A DNA stretch of 32,884 nt from CAJQHK01 sp038142525 (lineage in GTDB: Bacteria > Pseudomonadota > Alphaproteobacteria > Rickettsiales > UBA1997), in contig JAYQKE010000001.1 of the NCBI GenBank assembly GCA_038142525.1, positions 1 to 32,884 on the forward strand. The letters run 5' to 3'. The notes under the pieces are model-generated. The model was not told the DNA's origin. It was given only the letters and a program-made list of their open reading frames with translations, and did no database searches. Numbering within the stretch: the stretch's first letter is position 1; each line of letters starts with the position of its first letter. Below, piece after piece: positions 1 to 9,561 of this stretch. Position numbers and translations under genes: made by a program.

Positions 1-522
1 CTCTTAGATTTTCTGCTATTCCAAGTAACTCAGAAACCACAGGGTTTGCATTACCACTTGGCATATCATGAGTAAATCCTGGTGCTATTAAAATTCTTGG
101 AGTTACGCCAAGCTCACTATTTGCTGACCAAAAGTGCATGAACACCTTTATACCCTCCAGTTGTTCCATCAACTCCACCAACAACATCAGCTCGATGTAA
201 TATTAGCAGGATCAAGACTTCCTGTCGTTAAATGAGCAGGATTGCTTGGATCAGCAACATTGATAACAACAACCATTGCACCAGCTTGATCAAATATTCC
301 ATCCAATGCTTTTGGTATTGTATAATCTTTATTGGTATCATCATTTGCACCAAAAATCTCAACTGCTTTAGCTCTTGAACCAAGAATTAAGGTTGGTGTA
401 TTTACTGGGCCTTGTGGTGCTGTACCAACAAGTCCAATTACTGATGATTTAACTGTTTGTATAGGGCGTGCTCCATCATTAAGCTCAATGACTTCTACGC
501 CATGTAGAAATTGCTCAGGCAT
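1..522 (-). CDS. FI: Phage tail sheath protein, N-terminal part, frameshifted, cut by window edge
   Basis: Contractile tail sheath subunit, which polymerises around the tail tube and contracts during DNA injection. The N-terminus (MPEQFLHGVEVIEL, then IQTVKSSVIGLVGTAPQGP, then FDQAGAMVVVINV) is the classic P2 FI-type opening. The frame breaks near 190-200 and again near 120, but the family continues in the other frames: ADVVGGVDGTTGGYKGVHAL, then SELGVTPRILIAPGFTHDMP and ELLGIAENLR at the left edge. About 170 residues of a family usually 380-480 long are visible. It lies just downstream of the fibre genes, the usual P2-like order. The family call is certain; whether the breaks are real is not. 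Confidence 0.93.
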
Positions 523-525
523 GAT

Positions 526-1025
526 TTAATTAATTTGATTAATTTTTTCTAAAATATTTTTCTCTAAATTCTCTAACTGATCCCATGCTTCTTGATAGGA
601 TTTACAAAATCTATTTTTTTTTTTATCTCATTTGATGCTCCATCTATAAATGTAGAAATTTCAGCAAATTCTTGAGATTTTTTTATAATTATTTCAGCAA
701 GTTCAAGTGGCGTGATTCCTTTGCTATCTGCTTCCAATTTTAGTAAATTTAAATCATCTTCATTTGGACTTTCTGATTTGTTTCTTTGAATTGTCTTTGC
801 ATCATAGGAGGCAATTTTGCCAGGCATTTTAGAAAGAATTTTCGTTCTATACTCTTCTTCAATATCAGGAATTACTTTTGTTGCGTTTTCTTTTATTTTG
901 TCTAAAGACCAACTAATTCTTGGGTCAGAAGGCAATAGCATTTGATTAGATTCTCTCGTATCAATAAATTCATTTGATAAATCTTCAATTACAACATCAT
1001 CAGGAATTCTGATAATTTCTTTCAT
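526..1025 (-). CDS. Fibre-associated phage protein, possible tail fibre assembly/chaperone type
   Basis: A frame-corrected protein of about 166 residues beginning MKEIIRIPDDVVIEDL. The start at 1025 is preferred because the 15 codons upstream of it look non-coding. The middle has a segment of the form LAEIIIKKSQEFAEISTFID, resembling the helical C-terminal regions of tail fibre assembly or DUF4376-type proteins from memory. The frame breaks inside a run of eleven T on the plus strand (614-624). After a one-base correction the protein continues with SYQEAWDQLENLEKNILEKI and stops at 526-528, just before the sheath start. It sits between the tail fibre and the sheath, where P2-like phages carry fibre chaperones. 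Function is inferred from position and weak resemblance. Confidence 0.5.
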
Positions 1026-1100
1026 TATCGTATAAATCTTTGATATCCTGATTATTGCCGTGCGTTGCAATAATCATATTTTCTTTATTTATTACTATTT

Positions 1101-2370
1101 TCATTTTCTAAGAGAAATAATTATATGAATCATGATTTCCAAGTAATGAGATCCACCAGGAGAGTAATTAACAGCATTTCCAGATAATCTACTTGAAGTG
1201 CTAAGTATGCATTTCAGATTTATGTGCTGAATAATGCAGTATGACGACAATTTCTTGCTGTGGAGCTATTTGCTATTAAACATGAGCTGTGAATTGTATA
1301 AAAACCAATATTAGCACCATCAACTGTAACATTACTGTGAGCATGAACATTAGAAGATTGACCGCTTTTTTAGCGTTTGATTCAATGGATTTTTTGCTAG
1401 ATAATTATTGACATTGCCACCACTATAATGCCAAGCATGAATTGCGTGGTAGCAATTTTCTATATGACCTTTTTTGATATTAATCTTGGTAACGCCATCA
1501 GTGTCATAGTCATATGCCTGATGAAAATGAAAATCACTTCCCAATGGCAATATAAATCCAATATGAAAATTTCGTTATTCCATTCAATAAGCAAATATAG
1601 AATACAATGAAACGCCCCAAGAGCCGACCAGAAATTGATGGAATAGTTAAAGTGCCACCAATTCCTCTTAAAAATGATCTTTTAATATAAATTCTGCTAT
1701 TTGCCGTACAATGAGCGCCACCATAAAGCTGAGTTCCGTTGATATTATGAATATCCATTTTGCAATTATCAGATCCAATTGCATGCCACAGATTATTAAA
1801 ATCACAATTTTCAATATAGGCAAAGTTAAAACGACATAATATGCCTTGAATTAATCCACCACCGGCCATTCCTGATCTAAGAGTTCTATCTCTAATTTGT
1901 GAAATTAATAAATTGGTAATAAGGTTAGTTCCTTTAAATGAAATATTACGAACATCAATATGATTGTTTCTTTCACCAATTATCATATAATGATGCTCAT
2001 CACCGATATATCTAAAAATTACATCTCCGCATTTTCTGATGTCCAATAATTTGAACATTTTTGTGATAAGAAAATTTCATCTCTGAATTGCCTTGATATG
2101 GAAATTCATAAGTTAATATAATTTTTCAATTTCTATTTTCCAAAAAACATCTCCTGATAAATGATGGCTATTAACATGATTTTCGCATCTACAGGTGAGA
2201 AATTCTTTATCTGCCCCAACTTGTAGAATTACAGGATTTGGTTTAGGTTGTTCCTTTCAATCCTCATATTCAGCAAGCTTATTTTCTATTGTACTGGTTA
2301 ATTGATCACTTTTAGATACTAAATTTCCAACATTATCATTAAGTGATGCTATTTGCTGCTCTAAAGTCAT
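1101..2370 (-). pseudogene. Tail fibre/tailspike with right-handed beta-helix, multiply frameshifted
   Basis: Probable receptor-binding fibre. It starts MTLEQQIASLNDNVGNLVSK, a short coiled-coil opening typical of fibre N-termini, overlapping the collar gene stop as ATGA. Then come a TGA where a tryptophan would fit (near 2252), a segment with EFPYQGNSEMKFSYHKN, and a long region of short Asn/Gly/Ile-rich turns (for example YIENCDFNNLWHAIGSDN, INIKKGHIENCYHAIHAWHY, SNVHAHSNVTVDGANIGFYT) typical of parallel beta-helix proteins. It ends SGNAVNYSPGGSHYLEI about 10 codons before the stop at 1101. At least five frame changes are needed (near 2110, 2040, 1610, 1360 and 1190). Total length would be about 420 residues. 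The fold is inferred from repeat texture. Fibres diverge fast, so some breaks could be real. Confidence 0.7.
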
Positions 2371-2898
2371 TTTATTAAATAATTTTTGTTAAATATCTGT
2401 TCAATCCACTGGTGCGTTGTGGCTATTTTTATATTTCCTAACGTCACAAGGATTAATTCATTCAAAAAAGATGGGTTGGTATTGTTTCCTTCTTCTACTA
2501 CAACTGATACACTATCTGGTGGTAGAGTGGTTAAAATTAGATCAAAGGCTAAAACCAATTCAGTTGGTTTTATAAGCTAATGCTTGAATCTCAGAGCTAT
2601 AAACTCCAAATAAAGTTCCATCACTTAAAAAGAAGCCAACCTCTCTAATGGTAAAATTATCATTACCATCTGGATTGAAGTTAAGCGAATTTGTGAAGCC
2701 ATTATTTTTTCTCCTGAGCAACTGGAACTTTAAAATTAGATTTTAGAGCTGTTGCTTCATCTTCATTTACTGGAGTCCATCCTATATCTCCAAATGCCAC
2801 ATGAGATATTTCTAGCTCAAGACCGGTATTTGAGACATTAAACTAACGCTTTCCTTCCTTCCAGCCTTTGTTATTTTTATTGATAAATTATCAGACAT
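2367..2898 (-). CDS. Phage tail-collar fibre protein (DUF3751-like), frameshifted
   Basis: Frame-corrected to about 176 residues starting MSDNLSIKITKAGRK, with ELEISHVAFGDIGWTP, then ALKSNFKVPVAQEKK, FTIREVGFFLSDGTLFGVYS, TELVLAFDLILTTLPPDSVS and ending HQWIEQIFNKNYLIK. This order (an early GxxGW(T/Y)P, then IREVGhFhxDGTLFGVYS) matches the N-terminal collar module of P2-like tail fibres as I know it. Three one-base shifts are needed (about 2845, 2703 and 2567). It overlaps gpI by 8 bases on one side and the beta-helix fibre by ATGA on the other, so fibre N-module and tip are encoded as two coupled genes here. Confidence 0.8.
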
Positions 2899-3526
2899 GT
2901 AAATTTACTTGTTTGTAAAGAGAGGTTTTTATTTTTGTAAAAATCAGCGATTCACTTCTAAATTTTGGTAATTCGCTAGCAAATGATAAGTTAACAAATT
3001 GCTTAATTTTAGATGAAACACCATAGCTTATTTGAGACTCAAATCTTGCTCCTAATTTAAAATTAAAATGCGATCTAGCAGGTTTTACATTTTCAATTAG
3101 GTTGATTAGTTTTTGTTGTGTATCCAAACCGATAATGACATCTGCACCTTCATTTATGTTATCATTTAAATAAGCGGTAATATTAAAACTATGTGGCGTC
3201 ATTCTTGGATTTAATTCCCACCACTCAACAATTTCTCCAGCGACGCCAATTATTTCTAATGCTTTCTGAATCGCTCTTTTAGTGCCTTTTATTTGATGAA
3301 GAGAAATGCTGTTTTTAATCATTTCTCTTTTTATGACTTTAGGCCAATTATCACTCCAATCATCAACTGATACTGCCCAAGCTAACCATGGTAAAATATT
3401 ATCTGGTGCTAAATCTGGATTGGTGACATATCTATTTAATGCTTCTAAGCTAGTTGCTTTAAGTGAGGAGCTTTCTAAATCTTTTAGTAACTGACTTGCA
3501 TTTATTGGTAATAGACTTTTACTCAT
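2891..3526 (-). CDS. I: Phage tail protein I (P2 gpI family)
   Basis: Baseplate protein that caps the wedge and anchors the tail fibres. The 211-residue frame is intact. Diagnostic stretches are LLPINASQLLKDLESSS, then LPWLAWAVSVDDWSDNWP near residues 45-62, and IKGTKRAIQKALEIIG near 80, all characteristic of the P2 I family. Length is normal for the family. It begins inside the last codons of the baseplate J gene (8-base overlap) and ends inside the collar gene, so it is probably translated in tandem with them. One of few tail genes here without a frame break. Confidence 0.93.
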   Translation of the reverse strand: MSKSLLPINASQLLKDLESSSLKATSLEALNRYVTNPDLAPDNILPWLAWAVSVDDWSDNWPKVIKREMIKNSISLHQIKGTKRAIQKALEIIGVAGEIVEWWELNPRMTPHSFNITAYLNDNINEGADVIIGLDTQQKLINLIENVKPARSHFNFKLGARFESQISYGVSSKIKQFVNLSFASELPKFRSESLIFTKIKTSLYKQVNLHV

Positions 3527-4369
3527 CGATTACTACTGATACCTGAATATTTGTACAATATGGAGCTTGTTCATTGGTGGTTTCAACATCAGCTAATGGC
3601 GATATTAATTCTACTTTCTTAACCCCATCAACATGCAGAGCATCATAAATTCCTGATATTGCTATTACTCTGCCAATTTCATGGCGATCAGAGATAAATT
3701 TTTGCAAAGCATCATTTGCCTCTGTTTCAACAACTGCAGATGAAGGGCCAGAATAAACAGTAATTACTGCTTCAACTTGATAGTTAATAATTTCTGCTCC
3801 TTGAACCGATACTAAATCAGTGAGCGGTCTGATATTATCTTCATTTAACTTAGCTAAAACAGAATCTATTAATTCCTGAGCAACAGTTCCATCGCCTATA
3901 TTTGAAAGAATTGTCACCAAAACCTCACCAGGATTTGGACTTTTTACCGATACGGATTTCACCTCATTTGAAGCAGATAGGCTGTGAAAAATATATGCTC
4001 CAACTGGTCCTGCAGTAGAAAATCCTTCTAAAGCAAGCTGAGTTCTTTTTCTAAGTCTTTCATCTGTTTCATCTTCTAATCTTTCTACACCAAAAAAAGC
4101 CGCTAAATTATCAAGATCACCTTTAGTTGCATAGGCAAGCATATTTGCTTTTTTTCGCTTCATTTATTCTTGCCCTCGAGTAACATTTCTCGATAAGCAA
4201 CTACTTGCATTAAAATAATTGCAGGATCACTTTCAAGTAGAGTGGCATAATTTGGATTTCTTGCTACAAAATCATTTATGTAATCAGTTAATAGGCTTTC
4301 AAAATCTAGCGTCTCAATTACATCTGGAGCAGGTAATTTTGATAAATCTATTGGAGTAAAATTGCTCAT
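3519..4369 (-). CDS. J: Baseplate assembly protein J, two one-base frame breaks
   Basis: Baseplate wedge protein of the P2 J / Mu gp47 family. It starts MSNFTPIDLSKLPAPDVIET and runs to VVAYREMLLEG; then, in other frames, it reads ARINEA, then KKANMLAYATKGDLDNLAAF. That joined segment (AYREMLLRxRINEAxKANMLAYAxGxDLDNLAAFFGVxR) is the family signature. Two indels explain it: an extra G near 4178 and a change in the T7 run at 4149-4155. The C-terminal part has GAEIINYQVEAVITVYSGP and ends QAPYCTNIQVSVVIDE. Corrected length is about 283 residues, normal for J. The two breaks within 30 bases, both leaving the surrounding protein intact, argue for sequence error. Confidence 0.93.
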
Positions 4370-4371
4370 CT

Positions 4372-4708
4372 TTAAGCATTTGTAATTTCAATATTTTCTA
4401 ATGTTATTTTTTCACCTGATTTCAAGAAACTACCGATCTAAATCGATGGTGATTTTTCCTTGATTAATTTCACCGACCACCACTTGATCAACTTCAAATC
4501 TAGGCTCCCAAATAAAGAGTGATTCAACAATGTCTAAGTAAATTTCTGCAATTAACTCACCATTAATTGGTCTATCGATTTTATTAAAAAGATTAGAGCC
4601 ATAATCTCTTCTCATTGTTCTTGAGCCAATTGGAGTGGTTAAAATATTGGCAATAGATTGTTTTAAGTGATTAATTTCTGAAATTTCTTTGCCATCATTA
4701 ATATTCAT
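4372..4708 (-). CDS. W: Baseplate wedge protein W (gp25-like)
   Basis: P2 gpW / T4 gp25-like baseplate protein. The family core is clear: LTTPIGSRTMRRDYGSNLFN (residues about 24-43), followed by a second helix and IFIWEPRFEVDQVVVGE-like text (SLFIWEPRFEVDQVVVGEIN). The frame stops after TIDLDR at 4430, but another frame continues with GSFLKSGEKITLENIEITNA to a TAA at 4372, just before the J start, giving about 112 residues, normal for the family. I therefore place the true end at 4372 with one indel near 4435. It overlaps gpV by ATGA at 4705-4708. Confidence 0.9.
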
Positions 4709-5302
4709 GCTGATTTTACCTTACTTGATCCTGATATTATTGGCCACTGACCAGCAGAAGAGCCACCAGTAATTTCAACTTTATCACCAATTCTGGCAAT
4801 TGGTTGTCCTCCTGATCCACCAAGATTAACATTTCCATCTAGAGTGATATTGCTAGTTACCTGTAATATTAATATTATCACCTTCAATATTGGCATTACC
4901 AACAACCTTAATTGCGACATCTCCTTTGAGATCTAAATCCAAAGTTCCTGATGAAACATTAAAACTTATTTTTGAACCATCTTGATAGGTGATTGATTTA
5001 ATATTTTGGTCAGAATCACTGGCATTATTTTTATAAAGTGATGGCAGAATTACTGCCTGACTTAAATCTCCTGATGGTGATAAAATAATTACTTGCTCAT
5101 CAATTTCTGGTGGATTCCAACTATTATTGCTTCCACTATTAGAATTTGCCCAAGGTAAAAAATCAGTTTCTAATTCACCGACTTTTACTCTGGCTTTAGC
5201 TGTCTGATGATTAATTTCAAAAATAGTGCCAATTCTAATAATATTTGAGAGCCTTTTAGCAAGATCAGATAAAGCATAACCATCTTGCTCATCAAATATC
5301 AT
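4705..5302 (-). CDS. V: Baseplate assembly/spike protein V, one frame break
   Basis: Central spike of the baseplate, which punctures the cell envelope. The N-terminal OB-like domain is visible as LSNIIRIGTIFEINHQTAKA, then VGELETDFLPWANSNSG, WNPPEIDEQVIILSPSGDLS and AVILPSLY. The C-terminal part is a beta-helical run with alternating hydrophobics: ISFNVSSGTLDLDLKGDVAI, NANIEGDNINITG, then, after a frame change near 4860, VTSNITLDGNVNLGGSGGQP. Corrected length is about 199 residues. The spike domain is typical of P2 V/Mu gp45. The upstream small gene overlaps its start by 11 bases. Confidence 0.92.
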
Positions 5303-5492
5303 TTTTCTTAAGTTTTTTATCAGATTTATTTTCTTTTGGAGCTTCAGGAATTTTACGAGCTCTAATTGCTTTTCCTGTTGTTAAAAGAGGAATCGCTTCT
5401 TTTTCTTCAATCTCAATAATCTGATCTTTTTTATATTTTGTGTGATTAGAAATAATCTGTATTTTAATTTTTTGCTCATAGGTTACTTTCAA
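5292..5492 (-). CDS. Small structural-region protein, function unknown
   Basis: An intact 66-residue protein beginning MKVTYEQKIKIQIISNHTKY, with QIIEIEEKEAIPLLTTGKAI in the middle and a Lys-rich tail. The pattern of a short beta strand followed by E-A-x-x-L-L-x-x-G-x-A is seen in small proteins found in the head-tail region of many phages; from memory these carry no experimentally known role. A related pattern occurs in the neighbouring 136-residue gene (GEEIIIVSGNVSKSLLSNL). It overlaps the tail-terminator-like gene by 17 bases and gpV by 11, so it belongs to the late operon. No catalytic motif is visible. Confidence 0.7.
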   Translation of the reverse strand: MKVTYEQKIKIQIISNHTKYKKDQIIEIEEKEAIPLLTTGKAIRARKIPEAPKENKSDKKLKKNDI

Positions 5493-5955
5493 TTTCTGTT
5501 ATTGGAGTTCCATTATTATCTGGTTGTTTTACCTCAGTTCGATAAATCACTGAATATGTTAATCTGACCGCTCCATAAATTTTACTTCCTTCAATTGAAT
5601 AATCGATCTCAGTTGATTTTAGTTTTATCAAATCAGCTTTTCTGGTTTCAATTTCAAATCCATCCAAAGCAGATTCAATTTGGCTAGCAATATCATCTAA
5701 TTTTTGATCAAATTCATCGCTGGCGATAATCACAGCCTCAATGGCAATCTCTAAATCTCTTTTAAGCGACGCATAGCCATCAATATTATATTGATCCTCA
5801 AGAATATTTTCCTGTTTTGAATAAACTAATATCGCTGGTAAAAATTGATCAAAAAGAGGTTTTGCTCTATTACCATAAACATTGCTTCCAGCATCAGTTT
5901 TATCCTTTAGCTGATTAATTATAGCATCTCTAATTATTTGCCTCTTGTGACTCAT
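5476..5955 (-). CDS. Probable tail completion/terminator protein (gpU-like)
   Basis: Intact 159-residue frame. It begins MSHKRQIIRDAIINQLKDKT, then RAKPLFDQFLPAILVYSKQE, DLEIAIEAVIIASDEFDQKL, a helix with IASQIESALDGF and a C-terminal strand GAVRLTYSVIYRTEV. The architecture (N-terminal helix, LPAIxVY strand, acidic repeat strand, QIE helix, final YxVxYRT strand) is that of lambda gpU / tail-terminator-type proteins, which cap the tail tube before head joining. Position between head-joining and baseplate genes agrees. The call rests on pattern, not on a unique motif. Confidence 0.68.
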   Translation of the reverse strand: MSHKRQIIRDAIINQLKDKTDAGSNVYGNRAKPLFDQFLPAILVYSKQENILEDQYNIDGYASLKRDLEIAIEAVIIASDEFDQKLDDIASQIESALDGFEIETRKADLIKLKSTEIDYSIEGSKIYGAVRLTYSVIYRTEVKQPDNNGTPITEIESNL

Positions 5956-6271
5956 GCAAAACTAGTTTTTTACTTCCTGGAATATGAGTTTGAACATCAA
6001 TTATCTGATAATCTTTGCCATCAATTTCAATCTTATCACCTTGATTAATTTTTGGATAATAATTAGGTAGATCGACATTTCTGACAAAGATTGCAATTTC
6101 ATTTGAGCTAATATCAGCCCCAGTTGCCTTATTGCTTACCTCCTGATAATTTTCATGGAAATCACCATTAATTTCAAAGGGTGCAAATTGATTATTAGCA
6201 GGAGTGATGATTGCAGCTCTTCCAAAAATCTGAATTGATGGCTTATTTACAAAACCATCAAAATCAAACAT
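5930..6271 (-). CDS. Head-tail joining protein (lambda FII-like)
   Basis: Intact 113-residue frame starting MFDFDGFVNKPSIQIFGRAA. Features are FGRAAIITPAN near the N-terminus, EIAIFVRNVDLPNYYPKINQ, then GDKIEIDGKDYQIIDVQTHI and PGSKKLVLHE at the end. The final beta arrangement (GDxhxhxGxxYxIhDVxxxxPGxxxLxL) is typical of head-tail joining or connector proteins next to the portal/capsid genes in lambda- and Mu-like phages. It overlaps the tail-terminator-like gene by 26 bases. The exact family within the head-joining group is uncertain. Confidence 0.62.
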   Translation of the reverse strand: MFDFDGFVNKPSIQIFGRAAIITPANNQFAPFEINGDFHENYQEVSNKATGADISSNEIAIFVRNVDLPNYYPKINQGDKIEIDGKDYQIIDVQTHIPGSKKLVLHESQEANN

Positions 6272-6283
6272 TTGGCAGATTGT

Positions 6284-6694
6284 TTATGTCATTATTATTG
6301 ACAATCCTTCATCAACATTTTCAGGTAAATCAATTATTTCATTAGAATCACCATCTGCCTTTTTATCATCTTTTTTAGCATCATTTTTGCTCTGATTTTT
6401 AGAAGATGATTTTTTATTATTGGCAGGTTTTTGATTCTTATCATCATCCTTATTTTTCTTATCTTCTGATAAATCAGTTAGATTGCTCAGTAAAGATTTT
6501 GAAACATTGCCAGATACAATAATAATCTCTTCACCTTGCTTAAATTGCACTGGTTCAAGAACTGTATAAATATCCTTTGATTTTTGCTTTAATGAAGATT
6601 GCCTAATGCTGGCTTGAGAATTGGAAAGTTTTAAAACTATTCCAACTCCCAAAATTGCAATATGACCTGTTACTTTATAATTTTTGTTACTCAT
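6284..6694 (-). CDS. Phage structural-region protein with long charged tail
   Basis: Intact 136-residue protein. The first 65 residues are folded-looking: VTGHIAILGVGIVLKLSNSQ, then IYTVLEPVQFKQGEEIIIVS and GNVSKSLLSNLTDL. From about residue 70 it is almost entirely Lys, Asp, Asn and Ser (runs such as DDDKNQKPANNKKSSSK), probably disordered and soluble. The 'VLxPVxFKxGE' segment resembles small head-region proteins whose function is not known to me. Separated from the major capsid gene by an 81-base gap containing a small perfect hairpin, so it may be made at a different level from the capsid. Confidence 0.7.
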   Translation of the reverse strand: MSNKNYKVTGHIAILGVGIVLKLSNSQASIRQSSLKQKSKDIYTVLEPVQFKQGEEIIIVSGNVSKSLLSNLTDLSEDKKNKDDDKNQKPANNKKSSSKNQSKNDAKKDDKKADGDSNEIIDLPENVDEGLSIIMT

Positions 6695-6734
6695 AAATTT
6701 TATTTATTTTAGTTGAATGAGTTGCAAATTACTC

Positions 6735-6747
6735 GGCGCTTTGCGCC
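6735..6747. repeat. GC-rich perfect hairpin between capsid and next gene
   Basis: GGCGC, loop TTT, GCGCC: a 5-bp perfect stem in otherwise AT-rich intergenic DNA, just downstream of the major capsid gene. No T-run follows directly on the minus strand, so it is more likely a transcript-stabilising or REP-like hairpin than a full terminator. A related AAGGC-TTTGC-GCCTT hairpin occurs at 17414-17428. Confidence 0.5.
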
Positions 6748-6775
6748 TGCGTCATTTGTCATAGTTTTTTCTTAA

Positions 6776-7739
6776 TTATGATTTAATTAACTGAGTAAGG
6801 CATGCATGTTGCCAGAAGCCATAACCAACATTTCTCCAAGTATCGACACCATACCAATGTTTGTCATGCTTAAATTCTAATTCAGAACCTTCAGCAATTG
6901 CCTTTAACTGTACATTCTTTTCTTCTTGGCGAATAAATGGTTTAACTGAGCTATCAGTTCTAAAAATAGCAAATTTATCTGACCAACCAAGTCTTGGATT
7001 TTGTGCTATGGAAATATCAACTTCATCCAAAACTTTCACCATATTTGTTGATCCACCAACAGTTAGTGGAACAGCGATGGCAGATTTTGCCAAATACCAA
7101 AGCGAAGTTGGAACGACAACTAGAAATTTGCTGGCATTTTCATTCATAGGCTCACCTTGATCATCTTTAAATGATAGGATTTGCTGAATAGTTTTAAGAA
7201 TTGCTAAGCGAAGTCGCTTCACTAGGATTTGCAACATCACCAACTGCACCACCATCAATTTGATTTGCAAATGCAGTTAAATCGACTTGGATTTTATTGC
7301 TTTGAACAGGGCTGTTGCCATCCTTATGATCAGTATCGAAGTAATATTGCCCATCATAGCAAACTGTACTTTCGCCATTAATGATTAATTTTGATAAAAG
7401 CTGAGCCCAATGCGAATTTGTTCTGTCGGCTAATTCATTAATTCTAACCTCAATTTGACCAGTTTTATCACGCCTTAAATCTACTAAAGGAATTTCTAAA
7501 GTTGCCTCGAAATGTTTATTCTCAATGGTTAATCCATTAGTGGTAAAGCCTTTAGCTTGTCTGCCACCAACCCAGTTTCTCATGACAGGAACTTGACCTA
7601 GCCATTTATAGGTTTCTGATTCCTGATCTGAGGTAAAATAATTTGAAACTGCTTCAACCCAAGCCATGCCTGATTTTTGATTTAGTCTCTTGTAATAACG
7701 GCCAATAATAGCCCTTGATGATAATTCTGCTAAACTCAT
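6776..7739 (-). CDS. Major capsid protein, Mu gpT-like, one frame break
   Basis: Major head subunit. The N-terminal part contains the hallmark text of the Mu gpT-like family: SETYKWLGQVPVMRNWVGGR, then QAKGFTTNGLTIENKHFEAT and LEIPLVDLRRDKTGQIEVRI. It continues with ICYDGQYYFDTDHKDG-like text (VCYDGQYYFDTDHKDGNSP) and, after a frame change near 7200, KTIQQILSFKDDQGEPMNEN, VVPTSLWYLAKSAIAVPLTV, NPRLGWSDKFAIFRTDSSVK and WYGVDTWRNVGYGFWQHACL. Corrected length is about 320 residues, normal for gpT. Starts as ATGA overlap with the decoration gene. A Mu-type capsid beside lambda-type portal and terminase marks a mosaic head. Confidence 0.92.
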
Positions 7740-8188
7740 GATATTTTCTTTAAATTGATTGTTATTAGATTTAAGCTGGAGTCACTCTTTCTTGCGTCAA
7801 AATCAACGATGACTTCATCGCCTAATTGATGCCTGAGAATTTGACCGATATAAACTGATGAGGTATTGGATAGGGTAAATGTATTATCATCAGTGGCATA
7901 AATGCTTTTGCCAACATCAGTTAAGGCAGCACCACTTAATTCCAAAGTGACATTTCCTCTTCTTTTGACTCTGATATTTTTTTCACCATCAGAAGCAGAT
8001 GAAGCGGCGATATTATCCTCAGCAAATCCCAAGAATTTATCACCAACTTGCAAATCCCTGACATAACCAGAAGCAACTTCTAAACCGACAGCCGCACCCT
8101 GATAAATTAATTCTCCACCAAGAACAGGAAATTCATTAATATCTCCTAATTCGTAAACTCTGTTTGTATCTGTTGTTAATTTAGTCAT
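7736..8188 (-). CDS. Capsid decoration/cement-type protein (DUF2190-like)
   Basis: About 139-150 residues. It starts MTKLTTDTNRVYELGDINEF and has GAAVGLEVASGYVRDLQVGD, FLGFAEDNIAAS, NIRVKRRGNVTLELSGAALT, VGKSIYATDDNTFTLSNTSS and IGQILRHQLGDEVIVDFDAR. This beta-rich layout is that of small phage proteins encoded just before the major capsid gene, usually called decoration, cement or DUF2190-like. The last residues after VDFDAR look shifted: a one-base change gives ERVTPA and a stop at 7769, the ending expected from homologues I remember. With that end the ATGA overlap with the capsid gene would disappear. Confidence 0.78.
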   Translation of the reverse strand: MTKLTTDTNRVYELGDINEFPVLGGELIYQGAAVGLEVASGYVRDLQVGDKFLGFAEDNIAASSASDGEKNIRVKRRGNVTLELSGAALTDVGKSIYATDDNTFTLSNTSSVYIGQILRHQLGDEVIVDFDARKSDSSLNLITINLKKIS

Positions 8189-8197
8189 AATTTTTTC

Positions 8198-9561
8198 TTA
8201 TTTATTGTTTGATAAAATTCTTACCTGACCGCTTTCATTTGCTTTGGCAAAAGCGTGGTATGCGTCAAAATCTTCACCAAATTCAGCTCGAATTTTAGCA
8301 TTAGATTCCCATATCGATTTAGCTCTGGTTTCAAGAGGTGCATCTTTTGGAATTTGTTTTTCTCCTGAGTCAGATTTATCGATATTTGGCTCAATTTTAG
8401 GGATTTCTTCTTCTGCCTTTTTTGTATTAGTTAAATAATCTGAAGCTTTGTTTTTTTCTCTTTGCGATGATTTTTAGAGCTAATTTTTCAGCAGTGATTG
8501 AACCATCTTTTTTAGCTTCCTCAATTAAATCTTCATGACCAGGAAGAGCGGTAGATTCAATTAGCAAGTATTCGATCTCGCTCTTGTTTTTTGCCAGCTT
8601 CAACACCTTCATTGAAAGCTGATTTTTTAATATCTTCTGATACTTCCTGTATAATATCTTTGGTAACATCAGGAAATTCTTTTTTGATGTAATCGGCAGT
8701 TATTTCCTTTTTGGAAATATCTGCATTAATTTCTTTATTTTGTTCTTTAGACATAATCTGATTATTTATTGTTATTGATTGATTTTGTTGATTTAATAGA
8801 CCCAAAACTTCCTCATAAGTTCCAAGTGCGTCAGCCATATTTCGCTTAACTGCTTCTTTGCCAATCACTACGCCACCACCTCCAAAATCTGCTTTGATAA
8901 TTTCTGGTGTAATAGATCGATATTTGGCAATGGATTCAATGAAGGTAGATTCGAGATCATCAAGTTCTCGTCTAATTTCTGCTAAACCTTCCTTGGTTTT
9001 TGGATCAGGTCGTTTTAGATTGGCATTACTTGAAACGATCTCGATATTTTTATAGCCATCCATATCAGGTTGTTCTTGAACTGGAATTGTTGTTACAACT
9101 CCAATTGATCCAACCAAAGCTGATGGATTAACAAATATCTTCTCAGTGGCACTTGCTAACCAATAAGCGACCGATGATCCATTTCTCCAATATAGGAATA
9201 GATTGGCTTTTTTGATCTTCCTTTAAAAATCATCTCAGCCATTTCAAATGGGCCAACAGCAACACCACCAGGAGAATCAATATCTAAAAGAATTGAAGTC
9301 ACTCTCATTGTTATTTAAAGCCTCACTAAAATCCTTGGCTAAATCTTCTAGTGAAGTGCCACCAGCAAATAAGCTAAAAAGAGTTGTTCTGGCTGTTATT
9401 ACTCCATGAATTGGAATAATTGCTGTACCATCTCTAATTGAAACCGATCTGCTATTGTTTAGTGGCTTTTCTGATCTGGTTGAGAGTGATTCCTTTGATA
9501 TCGCTTTCAAATAATCAGGTTCAATCGCCCAATATTTACCTATTTTAAAAAGGTCATTCAT
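8198..9561 (-). CDS. S49 (SppA/ClpP-fold) capsid protease with scaffold-like C-terminus, frameshifted
   Basis: Lambda gpC-type head maturation protease. The N-terminal segment has MNDLFKIGKYWAIEPDYLKA and DGTAIIPIHGVITART. After frame changes near 9295 and 9190 it continues with ILLDIDSPGGVAVGPFEMAE and GSSVAYWLASATEKIFVNPS (the second Ser of GSSVAY is the expected nucleophile), then LVGSIGVVTTIPVQEQPDMD and VVIGKEAVKRNMADALGTYE. The C-terminal third is Lys/Glu-rich and helical (YIKKEFPDVTKDIIQEVSED, PLETRAKSIWESNAKIRAEF), as expected for a fused scaffold; further shifts occur near 8565 and 8455. Corrected length is about 454 residues. The ATG overlaps the portal stop region. Confidence 0.9.

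Noticed and set aside
2240..2260. UGA read as tryptophan (in-frame TGA in tail fibre, terminase small subunit, portal and DUF2924)
   Set aside because: Many genes here end in TGA overlapping the next ATG (collar, gpI neighbours, portal, resolvase), and the portal TGA disappears once two nearby indels are corrected. TGG is used normally. Indels explain the cases better than recoding.
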